A DNA stretch of 64,000 nucleotides, from NCBI RefSeq assembly GCF_020535565.1, contig NZ_CP084758.1:2865001-2929000 (forward strand). Reading direction: 5' to 3'. This document shows, piece by piece, positions 54,492 to 63,080 of the stretch. The notes under the pieces were generated by a model. The model saw nothing but the letters and a program-made list of their open reading frames with translations, ran no database searches and had not been told where the DNA came from. The DNA is from Shinella sp. XGS7. GTDB lineage: Bacteria; Pseudomonadota; Gammaproteobacteria; Burkholderiales; Burkholderiaceae_C. Position numbers and translations under genes: made by a program. Position 1 is the first letter of the stretch, and each line of letters begins with the position of its first letter.

Positions 54492-55985
54492 CTAGGCCGG
54501 GCGGCCGCTGTTCCACACCCGCGCCAGCGTGGCCACCGCCGCCGTGATGGCGGCGGGCGTCACGGCCGCAAAGCCCAGCAGCAGGCCTGCCCGCGCGCTG
54601 GCCTCGGGCACCTGGCCCACCTGGCGCAGCCGGCCCACTTCGAGGCCGGCGGCCTCGGCGCGCAGGGCCAGGTCTTGCTCCCGGGCGGGGCCGTCCAGCG
54701 GCAGCAGGGCGTGCAGACCCGCCTGGGGTGCGCTCAGGGCCAGTTCCCCCGCGCTGCCGAAATGCCGCTGCCAGGCCTGCAGCAGGGCCTCGCGGCGCTG
54801 GGCCGCGGCGCGCCGCACCCGGCGCACATGGCGCAGGAACTCGCCCTGCTCGATGAAGTCGGCCAGCACCGCCTGGTCCGCCACCGAGGCATGCCGGTCC
54901 AGGGCCCAGCGCAGGCGCGCAAAGGCTGGGGCCAGGGCCGGCGGCAGCACCAGATAGCCCAGGCGCAGCCCCGGGAAGAGCAGCTTGGAGAAGGTGCCGG
55001 CGTAGAGCGTGCGGCCCTCGGTGTCCAGCGCCGCCAGTGGGGCCAGGGGCACGCCGCTGTAGCGGTACTCGCCGTCGTAGTCGTCCTCCAGCAGCCAGGC
55101 CTGCTGGCGCCGTGCCCAGGCCAGCAGCTCCAGGCGGCGGCGGGCTTCCATCACCGCCCCGGTGGGGAACTGATGCGAGGGCGTGAGGTGCAGCAGGCGG
55201 CAGGGCCCCAGGGCCTCCAGCGCGGCCACCTGCAAACCCTGTTCATCCACCGGCACGCGCAGCACCGGCGTGCCCGCCAGGGCCAGGGCTGCGGCGGCGG
55301 CGCGGTAGCCGGGCATCTCCATGGCCGCGCGCTCGCCCGGCCCCAGCAGGGCCAGGGCGCTCATGGCAATCGCCTGCTGCGAGCCGCTGGTCACCACCAC
55401 CTGCTCGGCCGTGCAGGGCAGGCCGCGCGCGTGGCGCAGATAAGCGGCAATGGCCTCGCGCAGGCGCGGAAGTCCAGCGGCATCGCTATAGCCCAGGGGC
55501 TGCTGGCGGGACTGGCGCCAGAAGCGCGCCTGCAGCCGCGCCCAGACCGCGTGCGGGAACAGGTCCAGGGCCGGCACGCCGTGGCGGAAGGCGCGCGGCG
55601 GGCTCGGCAGCACCTGGGCCGGTCTGAAGTCCTGGTCCAGGCGCTGCCACAGCGGCGAAGCGGGCAGGGCGCTCGCATCGGCACGGCGCTCGAGCGAGGG
55701 CTGCGGCGCATGGGGGCTGGGAGGCAGCGGCGCCACATAGCTGCCGTCGCCCACCCTGGCCTGCAGAAAGCCCTCGGCCAGCAGCTGTTCATAGGCCCGC
55801 AGCACCGTGTTGCGCGAGACGCCCAGCTGCCGGGCCAGCTCGCGCGAGGTGGGCAGGCGCAGGGCCGCCGGCAGCTCGCCGGCCAGGATGCGGGCCTTGA
55901 GCTGGGCGTGGATCTGCACGGCCAGACCGGGGCCCTCGGCCTGCAGGCGCATGCCGGCCGGATCCAGCGCGAGCATGGGTTCCAT
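54492..55985 (-). CDS. MocR/PdxR-type GntR regulator with aminotransferase-like domain
   Basis: 497 residues. N-terminal winged helix (residues about 18-88: IHAQLKARILAGELPAALRL; LGVSRNTVLRAYEQL), then a class I aminotransferase-fold effector domain with PLP-Lys in YAGTFSKLLFPGLRLGYL and DYDGEYRYSG. Such proteins bind PLP and usually control the divergent neighbour. Here that is paiB plus a GNAT gene. The start ATG 55985 lies inside the palindrome TTCCATGGAA. Confidence 0.93.
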   Translation of the reverse strand: MEPMLALDPAGMRLQAEGPGLAVQIHAQLKARILAGELPAALRLPTSRELARQLGVSRNTVLRAYEQLLAEGFLQARVGDGSYVAPLPPSPHAPQPSLERRADASALPASPLWQRLDQDFRPAQVLPSPPRAFRHGVPALDLFPHAVWARLQARFWRQSRQQPLGYSDAAGLPRLREAIAAYLRHARGLPCTAEQVVVTSGSQQAIAMSALALLGPGERAAMEMPGYRAAAAALALAGTPVLRVPVDEQGLQVAALEALGPCRLLHLTPSHQFPTGAVMEARRRLELLAWARRQQAWLLEDDYDGEYRYSGVPLAPLAALDTEGRTLYAGTFSKLLFPGLRLGYLVLPPALAPAFARLRWALDRHASVADQAVLADFIEQGEFLRHVRRVRRAAAQRREALLQAWQRHFGSAGELALSAPQAGLHALLPLDGPAREQDLALRAEAAGLEVGRLRQVGQVPEASARAGLLLGFAAVTPAAITAAVATLARVWNSGRPA

Positions 55986-56019
55986 GGAATTGGCTCCCTC
56001 AATATTTCCAGAATTGGAA
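55979..56019. promoter_or_regulatory. Repeat elements between MocR and paiB, candidate MocR operator
   Basis: Direct repeats AATTGG at 55988-55993 and 56012-56017, and inverted repeats TTCCA-TGGAA (overlapping the MocR start) and TTCCA-GAAT-TGGAA (56006-56019). MocR proteins bind direct repeats in divergent regions; the arrangement fits. Confidence 0.5.
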
Positions 56020-56088
56020 CTTTCATCGTACCAAGCGCGGCCCTAGAGTTCGAGGCGAACACCACAGCCGAGGACAGCTGCCGTCACC

Positions 56089-56703
56089 ATGTACCTGCCA
56101 AGTCACTTCAAGCTCGAGGATCTGGCCCACGCGCGCCGCCTGATCGAGGAGCAGCCCCTGGGCCTGCTGCTGGGCCGCGACCCGCAGGGCGCCAGCTTCG
56201 CCAGCCATCTGCCCCTGTTCTGGGGCGCCGAGGGCGAGCACTGGTGGCTGGACGGCCACCTGGCGCGGGCCAATCCGCAGTCGGCCTGGCTGGCCGATCA
56301 GCCCGAGCAGCTGCTGGTCTTCAGCGGCCCCGATGCCTATGTCTCGCCGCGGCACTACGAGCATGAGCGCAATGTGCCCACCTGGAACTACCTGGCCCTG
56401 CACCTGCGCGTGCGCGCCGAGCTGATCGACGAGCCCGCGGCCAAGGACGCCTTGCTCAAGCGTCTGATCGCCCGCCACGAGCCGGGCTATGCCGCGCAGT
56501 GGCGTGGTCTGCCCGAGGACTTCCAGCACAAGCTGCTGGGGGCCATCGTGGGCCTGCGCCTGCATGTGCTGGGCTGGGACTTCAAGGCCAAGCTCAGCCA
56601 GAACCGCAGCGCGCTGGAGCGCCGGCGCCTGCGCGAGCAGCTGGAGGCCGGCACGCCGCGCGAGCGCGATCTGGCGGGCTGGATGCGGAACCTGGGGCTG
56701 TGA
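56089..56703 (+). CDS. paiB: PaiB-type FMN-binding protein
   Basis: 204 residues. Family pattern MYLPSHFKLED, GPDAYVSPRHYEHERNVPTWNY and KLLGAIVGLRLHVLGWDFKAKLSQNRS. In Bacillus PaiB, the second gene of the paiAB operon, is listed as a negative regulator with an FMN-binding split barrel; PaiA is a GNAT acetyltransferase. A GNAT gene follows here too, so this is likely a paiAB-like pair in reverse order. Confidence 0.92.
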   Translation: MYLPSHFKLEDLAHARRLIEEQPLGLLLGRDPQGASFASHLPLFWGAEGEHWWLDGHLARANPQSAWLADQPEQLLVFSGPDAYVSPRHYEHERNVPTWNYLALHLRVRAELIDEPAAKDALLKRLIARHEPGYAAQWRGLPEDFQHKLLGAIVGLRLHVLGWDFKAKLSQNRSALERRRLREQLEAGTPRERDLAGWMRNLGL

Positions 56704-56705
56704 GC

Positions 56706-57155
56706 ATGAAGCCGATGACCCCCATCCTGATCCGCCCCCTGCAGCCCGACGATCGTGCGGCCTGGGAGCGCCTGGCGCGTGGCTACAAGGCTTTTTACCG
56801 CACCGAGCATGAGCCGCAGGTCTATGAGGCCAGCTGGCAGCGCCTGCTGGCGGGCCAGGAGGTGACAGGTCTTGCCGCCTGCCTGGAGGGCGAGGTGCTG
56901 GGCATCGCCCACTACCTCTTCCACACCAGCATCTGGACCGGCGAGGCCTGCTATCTGCAGGATCTCTTCGTGGACGAGGCCCAGCGCGGCCGCGGCCTGG
57001 CGCGCGCCCTGATCCTGGCGGTGGCCCAGGCCGCTCGCGAGCGCGGCTGCTCGCGCTACTACTGGACCACCCATGTGGAGAACCAGCGCGCCCGGGCGCT
57101 TTACGACCAGGTGGCCGAGCACCGCGGCATGATCCGCTACGACCTGAGCCTCTAG
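56706..57155 (+). CDS. GNAT family N-acetyltransferase
   Basis: 149 residues from ATG 56706, two bases after the paiB stop. Acetyl-CoA site DEAQRGRGLARALI (R/Q-x-x-G-x-G/A) and the C-terminal YYWTTHVENQRARALYDQVA. Partner of paiB; polyamine acetylation is a plausible role by analogy with PaiA. Confidence 0.9.
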   Translation: MKPMTPILIRPLQPDDRAAWERLARGYKAFYRTEHEPQVYEASWQRLLAGQEVTGLAACLEGEVLGIAHYLFHTSIWTGEACYLQDLFVDEAQRGRGLARALILAVAQAARERGCSRYYWTTHVENQRARALYDQVAEHRGMIRYDLSL

Positions 57156-59221
57156 CGCCCGGGACGCAGCGCCTGGGCGAAGAAGTCCTCCAGCTGCTGG
57201 AGCAGCACCTGCAGATTGCCGCTGAGCCGGTAGCCGTGGCCCTCACCGTACTTGGCCAGCCACAGCGGCTCCTGGCCTGCGCGCTGCAAGGCGCGGCGCA
57301 TGCCCTCGGCCTGCTCCAGCGGCGTGCGGCCATCGTCCACGCCGGCATAGAGCATGACCCGGGCCTGGATGCGCGGCGCCAGGTTCACCGGCGATACGGC
57401 CGCCAGCTCGCGGCGCTGGTGGGCGGGGTCGCCCACCATCTCGGTCCAGAAGGCCTTGGCGTCCTCGCGGCGCGAGAGGTCGCTCCAGCCCGATTCCAGC
57501 AGGGCCGGCAGATCCGTCACCGGCATGCCGGCGGCCACGCAGCGGTAGCGCTCGGGCTCGCGGGCGGCGGCCATCAGGGCCGCATAGCCACCGTAGCTGG
57601 CGCCGCTGATGCACAGGCGCTGCGGGTCCAGATCACCGCGGGCCAGCACGGCCTGCAGCACGTCCTCCAGATCCTCCTGCATGCGCAGGCCGAACTGGCC
57701 ACGGCCTGCCTGCAGCAGAGCCCGGCCCTGGCCGGTGCTGCCGCGGAAATTGGGCAGCAGCACCGCATAACCGCGCGAAGCCAGCCAGTTGGCCAGATCC
57801 ATATCGCCCTGCTCGTCGCCCCAGAGCGCGCCGCGCGCCCAGGGGCCGCCGTGCACCAGCACGATGCCGGGCAAGGCCTGACCCGGCTTGGCCTGGGGCG
57901 GGCGCAGCAGCAGGCTGTTCAGGGGCAGGCCGTCGCGGCTGCGCAGGGCCAGCACCTCGGTGCTGGGCAGGCGCTGGGGGTTCAGGCCCGGACGGCTTTG
58001 CAGCAAGAGCTGCATGCGGCCGTCGCGGGTGTCCAGCAGATACCAGCGCGCGGGCTGCCTGTCGGCATGCGAGCGCACCAGGGCACGCGGACCGGCCGAG
58101 AACTGCAGGCGGTTGATGCGGCCGGGCAGGGCCTGATCCACCAGGCGCTGCAGGGCCTGGCGGCGCTCGTCCATCCACAGTGCCAGCGGCCGCTCGGCCT
58201 CCAGCTCGAAGCCCAGCAGCTCGCCATCGGCCTCATGCCGTAGCAGCGTGCCGGCCGGTTCGCCCAGGGCGTTCACGGCCACATCGAAGCTAGGATGTTC
58301 CACCAGCACCTCGTCCCAGCGCTGCTGCGCGGGGTCGTAGGCACGCACCGCCACGGTGTCGCGCCCGGCGTTGCTGGCCACCAGCAGGCGGCCATCGGCC
58401 TCCACGCTCAGCGGCAGGCGCACGTCCTCGCCGCGGCTGGGTCGGCTGCGCCATAGTTCCTGCCAGGGGCCTAGTGGCGCCTCGGCCGTGGCGCCGGCCG
58501 GGCGGTAGTGCACGATCTGCTCCAGCCCTGTATCGTCCCCGGCAATTGCCACGCGGGGGCGCAACTGCGCGTCCAGCACCCAATGCTTCACGCGGGCGGG
58601 CCGCCCCTCGCTGAGGCGCACGCGGCGCCCGGTCTGCACGTCCAGGCGGTAGAGGTCCACGCTGTGCTCGTCCACATCGTTGGCCAGCACGATGAGCTCG
58701 CGCTCGCTGCTGGCCACGGTCTGCAGGGGCTGCATGAACAGCCAGCGGCGGGCGCCGGCGGCGAACCACTCGCCGGCGCTCTGGAAGAGGCGGCGCTGCT
58801 CCTGGCCGTCGCGGCCTACGACGTAGAGACCGCCTACATGGCTGCGGTTGCGATGGCTTTGCCCCAGCTGGGCAAGGCTGAAGAGCAGCTTGTCTTCGCT
58901 CATCCACTGCCAGGTGCCGATGTCGGCGCCGGGCACCTGGATGCGCGAGACGAAAGCTCTCGTCTCCATATCCATCACGGCCAGCTGGCTGCGTGAGTTG
59001 CCGGGCACCAGCACGCCCAGGTAGCGGCCGCTGGGTGAGAGCTGGGCCTGGCTGAAGTCGGGCATGCCGTAGACCTCATCAAAGCTCAGGGCCTGGGCCT
59101 GCAGTGCCGTTGGTGCCAGTGGCAGGGTTGCGCCGAGCACAAGGCATAGACGGGCCAGCGGACGGATCAGGGAAAAGGTGATGCGCGCACGTGCGGCGGA
59201 GAAGCGCGTTGGCATGGACAT
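57152..59221 (-). CDS. S9 family prolyl-oligopeptidase-like peptidase, exported
   Basis: About 689 residues from ATG 59221 (ATG 59215 is equally possible). N-terminal signal sequence (RLCLVLGATLPLAPTALQAQ), seven-bladed-propeller part (DFSQAQLSPSGRYLGVLVPG), and a C-terminal alpha/beta hydrolase with nucleophile SGASYGGYAAL, Asp in YAGVDDGRTP and His in YGEGHGYRL. Likely a periplasmic dipeptidyl or acylaminoacyl peptidase. The ETF oxidoreductase terminator lies just upstream, leaving almost no room for a promoter. Confidence 0.92.
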   Translation of the reverse strand: MSMPTRFSAARARITFSLIRPLARLCLVLGATLPLAPTALQAQALSFDEVYGMPDFSQAQLSPSGRYLGVLVPGNSRSQLAVMDMETRAFVSRIQVPGADIGTWQWMSEDKLLFSLAQLGQSHRNRSHVGGLYVVGRDGQEQRRLFQSAGEWFAAGARRWLFMQPLQTVASSERELIVLANDVDEHSVDLYRLDVQTGRRVRLSEGRPARVKHWVLDAQLRPRVAIAGDDTGLEQIVHYRPAGATAEAPLGPWQELWRSRPSRGEDVRLPLSVEADGRLLVASNAGRDTVAVRAYDPAQQRWDEVLVEHPSFDVAVNALGEPAGTLLRHEADGELLGFELEAERPLALWMDERRQALQRLVDQALPGRINRLQFSAGPRALVRSHADRQPARWYLLDTRDGRMQLLLQSRPGLNPQRLPSTEVLALRSRDGLPLNSLLLRPPQAKPGQALPGIVLVHGGPWARGALWGDEQGDMDLANWLASRGYAVLLPNFRGSTGQGRALLQAGRGQFGLRMQEDLEDVLQAVLARGDLDPQRLCISGASYGGYAALMAAAREPERYRCVAAGMPVTDLPALLESGWSDLSRREDAKAFWTEMVGDPAHQRRELAAVSPVNLAPRIQARVMLYAGVDDGRTPLEQAEGMRRALQRAGQEPLWLAKYGEGHGYRLSGNLQVLLQQLEDFFAQALRPGR

Positions 59222-59235
59222 GGAGCGGACGAGGC

Positions 59236-59264
59236 AAAGAAAAAGCCCGCCTTGCGGGCGGGCT
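59236..59264 (-). terminator. Terminator of the ETF oxidoreductase gene
   Basis: On the minus strand AGCCCGCC/GGCGGGCT followed by TTTTCTTT; it lies between the stop at 59292 and the start of the S9 peptidase. Confidence 0.88.
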
Positions 59265-59291
59265 GTGGCGAGGGCTTCAGCGCTTGCGACT

Positions 59292-60974
59292 TTACATGCC
59301 GGCGTAGTTCGGGCCGCCCCCACCTTCGGGGGTGACCCAGTTGATGTTCTGGTTGGGGTCCTTGATGTCGCAGGTCTTGCAGTGCACGCAGTTCTGCGCG
59401 TTGATCACGAAGACGTCCTTGCCGTCCTTCTCCACCCATTCGTAGACGCCCGCCGGACAGTAGCGCGTCGACGGACCGGCATAGACGTCGAGTTCCGACG
59501 TCTTCTGCAGTTCCGGGTTCTTCACCTGCAGATGGATCGGCTGGTCTTCCTCGTGGTTGGTGTTCGACAGGAACACCGAGGACAGACGATCGAAGGTCAG
59601 GACGCCATCGGGCTTGGGATAGTCGATCCGCTGGTGCTTGGCTGCCGGCTCAAGGCAGACATGGTCCGGGTGCGTGGCATGCAGGGTCCAGGGCGGGCTT
59701 TGCACGCCCAGCTTGGGCAGCAGCCATTGCTCGATGCCCGTCATCAGCTGGCCCACCAGCTTGCCCTTCTTGAACCAGAGCTTGAAGTTGCGGGTCTGCT
59801 GCAGCTCTTCATTCAGCCAGCTGGCTTCAAAGGCGGCGGGGTAGGCGGCCAGCTCGTCCTGGGCGCGGCCTTCGGCCAGGGCCGGCACGATGGCTTCGGC
59901 GCAGAGCATGCCGCTCTTGATGGCGGCATGGCTGCCCTTGATGCGCGCGGCGTTCAGGTAGCCGGCATCGCAGCCGATCAGGGCGCCGCCCGGGAACACG
60001 GTCTTGGGCAGGGCCTGGGGCGTGCCATTGTTGATGGCGCGCGCGCCGTAGCCGATGCGCTTGCCGCCTTCGATATGGGCGCGGATGGACGGGTGCGTCT
60101 TCCAGCGCTGCATTTCCTCGAAGGGGCTCATATAGGGGTTCTGGTAGTCCAGACCGATCACAAAGCCCAGCGTGACCTTGTTGCCCTCCAGGTGGTAGAG
60201 GAAGCCGCCGCCGAAGGTGTCGTCCGTCATGGGCCAGCCGGCGGTGTGCACCACCAGGCCGGGCTTGGCCTTCTCGGCCGGGATCTCCCACAGCTCCTTG
60301 ATGCCGATGGCGTAGCTCTGTGGGTCCTTGCCGGCGGCCAGGTTGTATTTGGCGATCAGCTGCTTGCCCAGATGGCCGCGCGCGCCCTCGGCGAACACGG
60401 TGTATTTGCCCAGCAGCTCCATGCCCAGCTGGAAACCCTCGTGCGGCTGGCCGTCCTTGCCGATGCCCATATTGCCGGTGGCCACGCCCTTGACGCGACC
60501 CTGCTCGTCATAGAGCACCTCGGCCGCGGCAAAGCCCGGGAAGATTTCCACGCCCAGGTTCTCGGCCTGCTGAGCCAGCCACTTCACCACATTGGACAGG
60601 GAGATGACGTAGCAGCCCTCGTTGTGCAGATTGCGCGGCACCAGGGCGTCCGGCGTGCGGGTGGCGCCGGTCTCGGAGAGGAAGAGGATGTCGTCGCCGG
60701 TGACGGCCTGGTGCAGGGGCGCGCCCAGCTCCTTCCAGTTGGGGAAGAGCTCGCTCAGGGCCCGCGGGTCCATCACCGCGCCGGAGAGGATGTGGGCGCC
60801 GGGCTCGGAGCCCTTCTCCAGCACCACCACCGAGATCTCCTGGCCCTTCTCGGCGGCCAGCTGCTTGATGCGGATGGCGGTGGCCAGGCCGGCGGGGCCG
60901 CCACCCACGACCACCACGTCGTATTCCATGCTGTCGCGCGGGCCGTACTGGGCCACCAGGTCTTCGGAGCTCAT
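59292..60974 (-). CDS. Electron-transfer flavoprotein-ubiquinone oxidoreductase
   Basis: Passes electrons from fatty-acid and amino-acid oxidation (via ETF) to ubiquinone. 560 residues from ATG 60974 (AAGGAA upstream). FAD motif VVVVGGGPAGLATAIRI, and C-terminal 4Fe-4S CPAGVYEWV, CVHCKTCDIKDP. Bases about 59440-59650 code for a part that reads like alphaproteobacterial ETF-QO (ELQKTSELDVYAGPSTRYCP) in CCG/ACG/GTC codons, while the last residues (WVTPEGGGGPNYAGM) are as in Burkholderiales. Together with the SDR genes and thioesterase it suggests active fatty-acid breakdown. Confidence 0.96.
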   Translation of the reverse strand: MSSEDLVAQYGPRDSMEYDVVVVGGGPAGLATAIRIKQLAAEKGQEISVVVLEKGSEPGAHILSGAVMDPRALSELFPNWKELGAPLHQAVTGDDILFLSETGATRTPDALVPRNLHNEGCYVISLSNVVKWLAQQAENLGVEIFPGFAAAEVLYDEQGRVKGVATGNMGIGKDGQPHEGFQLGMELLGKYTVFAEGARGHLGKQLIAKYNLAAGKDPQSYAIGIKELWEIPAEKAKPGLVVHTAGWPMTDDTFGGGFLYHLEGNKVTLGFVIGLDYQNPYMSPFEEMQRWKTHPSIRAHIEGGKRIGYGARAINNGTPQALPKTVFPGGALIGCDAGYLNAARIKGSHAAIKSGMLCAEAIVPALAEGRAQDELAAYPAAFEASWLNEELQQTRNFKLWFKKGKLVGQLMTGIEQWLLPKLGVQSPPWTLHATHPDHVCLEPAAKHQRIDYPKPDGVLTFDRLSSVFLSNTNHEEDQPIHLQVKNPELQKTSELDVYAGPSTRYCPAGVYEWVEKDGKDVFVINAQNCVHCKTCDIKDPNQNINWVTPEGGGGPNYAGM

Positions 60975-61036
60975 GTGTTTTCCTTGTCTCTCAGCGTTTG
61001 GGTCGGGCATCCCGCAGGGCCGCGAATTGGCGCCGC

Positions 61037-61042
61037 ATTCTA
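61037..61042 (-). promoter_or_regulatory. -10 of the ETF oxidoreductase gene
   Basis: On the minus strand TAGAAT, 63 bases before the ATG. The -35 would be within the palindrome at 61057-61080. Confidence 0.55.
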
Positions 61043-61056
61043 CCGATGCGCGCCAG

Positions 61057-61080
61057 AAAATAGCACGACCGTTCGATTTT
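61057..61080. promoter_or_regulatory. 24-base imperfect palindrome, candidate TetR-type (FadP-like) operator
   Basis: AAAAT...ATTTT arms enclose GCACG-AC-CGTTC; 18 of 24 positions are symmetrical. The core read on the minus strand, GAACG-GT-CGTGC, is near the GAACG-N2-CGTTC pattern I recall for FadP-like regulators of fatty-acid breakdown in Betaproteobacteria. It overlaps the predicted -35 of the ETF gene. Confidence 0.55.
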
Positions 61081-61097
61081 GATCTGGATGCGGGTCT

Positions 61098-61412
61098 CTA
61101 GGCCCCGGCGCGGCCGCTCAGCGCGGGCAGGGGCGCGTAATGCAGCACGGTGGGGAAGGGCTCGTAGAAATGGTGCAGCAGGGCCTTCCAGTCCTGGTAC
61201 TGGGGCGAGCCGCGAAAGCCGCGCTCATGGTCCTCCAGCGTGCGCCAGTGCACCAGCAGCAGGTACTCCTGCTCGCGCTCCAGGCAGCGGCGCAGCTCGT
61301 GCGAGAGATAGCCGGGCATGCCGGCAATGAGGGGCTGGGCCTGGGCGAAGGCGGCCTCGAAGGCGGCGTTCTGGCCGGGGCGGATCTGCAGCGGGGCGAC
61401 TTCCAGAATCAT
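61098..61412 (-). CDS. ABM-domain (antibiotic biosynthesis monooxygenase-like) protein
   Basis: 104 residues; ferredoxin-like alpha+beta fold of the ABM family: MILEVAPLQIRPGQNAAFEA, the LSHELRRCLEREQEYLLLVH pattern and WRTLEDHERGFRGSPQY. Such proteins act as quinol or haem-degrading monooxygenases; substrate not predictable. It lies just upstream of the ETF gene, in the same direction, but with the palindromic promoter between. Confidence 0.85.
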   Translation of the reverse strand: MILEVAPLQIRPGQNAAFEAAFAQAQPLIAGMPGYLSHELRRCLEREQEYLLLVHWRTLEDHERGFRGSPQYQDWKALLHHFYEPFPTVLHYAPLPALSGRAGA

Positions 61413-61514
61413 GGGGCGGAGCTCGGTTCTGACCAGGGGCGGTGACGCAGAGCGCGCCGGTGGCGCATGCTATCGTTTCCGCCCAGCAGTCAGAAGACCA
61501 GAAAGCGACAGATC

Positions 61515-62297
61515 ATGAGCTACAGCATCGACCTTTCGGGCCGCGTGGCCCTGGTGACCGGCGCCTCCAGCGGCCTGGGCGCCCAGTTCGCCCGCACCCT
61601 GGCCCAGGCGGGCGCTTGCGTGGTGCTGGCCGGACGCCGGGAAGAGCGGCTCAAGACCCTGCGCGCCGAGATCGAGGCCCAGGGCGGCGACGCCCATGTG
61701 GTGAGCCTGGACGTGACGGATCTGGACAGCATCAAGGCCGCCGTGGCCCATGCCGAGACCGAGGTCGGCACCCTGGACATCCTGATCAACAACTCCGGCG
61801 TCAGCACCACGCAGCGGCTCACCGAGGTCAGCGGCGATGACTACGACTTCGTGATGGACACCAATGTGCGCGGCGCCTTCTTCGTGGCCCAGGAGGTGGG
61901 CAAGCGCATGCTGGCGCGCGCCCAGGGCGCGGCGCCGGGCACCTTCATCGGCGGGCGCATCGTGAACATCGCCTCCATGGCCGGCCTGCGCGTGCTCAGC
62001 CGTATCGGGGTCTATGCCATGAGCAAGGCCGCCGTCATCCACATGACGCGTGCCATGGCCCTGGAATGGGGCAAGTACGGCATCAATGTGAATGCCATCT
62101 GCCCCGGCTACATCGACACCGAGATCAACCACCACCACTGGGACACCGAGCAGGGGCGCAAGCTGGTGGAGCTGCTGCCGCGCAAGCGCGTGGGACACCC
62201 CCGCGATCTGGACACCACCTTGCTGATGCTCTGCGCCAACGAGAGTCACTTCATCAACGGCGCGGTGATCCAGGCCGACGACGGCTTCGGAGTCTGA
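61515..62297 (+). CDS. SDR family oxidoreductase
   Basis: 260 residues from ATG 61515. Cofactor motif VTGASSGLGAQFA (about 14-26), NNSGVSTTQ, catalytic Ser in VNIASMAG and YAMSKAA, late CPGYIDTEINHHHW. The length and pattern resemble 3-hydroxyacyl-CoA/3-oxoacyl-reductase type enzymes. Located between the ETF oxidoreductase and thioesterase, so acyl metabolism is a reasonable guess. Confidence 0.9.
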   Translation: MSYSIDLSGRVALVTGASSGLGAQFARTLAQAGACVVLAGRREERLKTLRAEIEAQGGDAHVVSLDVTDLDSIKAAVAHAETEVGTLDILINNSGVSTTQRLTEVSGDDYDFVMDTNVRGAFFVAQEVGKRMLARAQGAAPGTFIGGRIVNIASMAGLRVLSRIGVYAMSKAAVIHMTRAMALEWGKYGINVNAICPGYIDTEINHHHWDTEQGRKLVELLPRKRVGHPRDLDTTLLMLCANESHFINGAVIQADDGFGV

Positions 62298-62300
62298 GGA

Positions 62301-62382
62301 CACCCCACCCCCTACGCGCTTCGCGCGCCCCCTCAAGGGGGCGAGCCCGCAGGCCCGGCGGAGCCGGATCCTCGGGCTCCTC
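62301..62382. repeat. REP-like palindromic intergenic repeat
   Basis: A GC-rich string of three hairpins: CGCGCTTCGCGCG, CCCCCTCAAGGGGG and GGCCCGGCGGAGCCGG-type. Similar intergenic strings with CCCCTCAAGGGG and CCGGCGGAGCCGG are frequent in Comamonadaceae and relatives. It may also serve as a transcription end for the SDR. Confidence 0.7.
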
Positions 62383-62429
62383 TGGGTTGGCGACACCTGT
62401 CGGGACCACTGATCGAGAGAACTTCAACG

Positions 62430-63080
62430 ATGTCTATTCGTGTACTGACCGCGCTGGAAGCGCGCGTGCTGGCCGTGCTGGTGGAAAAGCAGTTCACCGT
62501 GCCGGACAGCTATCCGCTCTCGGTCAATGCCCTGACCCTGGGTTGCAACCAGAAGACCGCGCGCGATCCGGTGATGAATGCCAGCGAGAGCGAGGTGCTG
62601 CGCGCGCTGGACGAGCTGCGCGGCATGAACCTGGTGAACCGCGTCAGCGGCAGCCGGGTGGACCGCTACGAGCACAACTTCCGCCGCGGCATCAATGTGC
62701 CGGGTCAGGCCGAGGCCCTGCTGGCCACCCTGATGCTGCGCGGTCCGCAGACGGCCGCCGAGCTGCGTGCCAACAGCGAGCGTCTGCATCGCTTTGCCGA
62801 TATCTCCTCGGTCGAGGCCTTTCTGGCCGAGCTGGCCGAGCGCGAGCCGCCCCTGGCCCTGAAGCTGGCCCGCGCGCCCGGGGCGCGCGAAAGCCGCTGG
62901 GCGCATCTGCTGTGCGGCGAGCCGGCCGAGGGTCTGGTGGCCGCGGCGGCGGCGGGCGAGGCGCCCGCGCGCGACGACGAGATCCTGCAGCTGCGCGCCG
63001 AGCAGGCCCGCCTGGCGGCCGAGCTGGAAACGCTCAAGGCCCAGCTGGCCCAGATCCGCAGCGAGCTGGGGCTGGCGTGA
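62430..63080 (+). CDS. DUF480 (YceH-type) protein
   Basis: 216 residues. Two winged-helix units: LTALEARVLAVLVEKQFTVP, NQKTARDPVMNASESEVLRA, and a second LLATLMLRGPQTAAELRANS. C-terminal coiled coil (LRAEQARLAAELETLKAQ). Function unknown although widespread. Overlaps the thioesterase by four bases (GTGA). Confidence 0.93.
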   Translation: MSIRVLTALEARVLAVLVEKQFTVPDSYPLSVNALTLGCNQKTARDPVMNASESEVLRALDELRGMNLVNRVSGSRVDRYEHNFRRGINVPGQAEALLATLMLRGPQTAAELRANSERLHRFADISSVEAFLAELAEREPPLALKLARAPGARESRWAHLLCGEPAEGLVAAAAAGEAPARDDEILQLRAEQARLAAELETLKAQLAQIRSELGLA

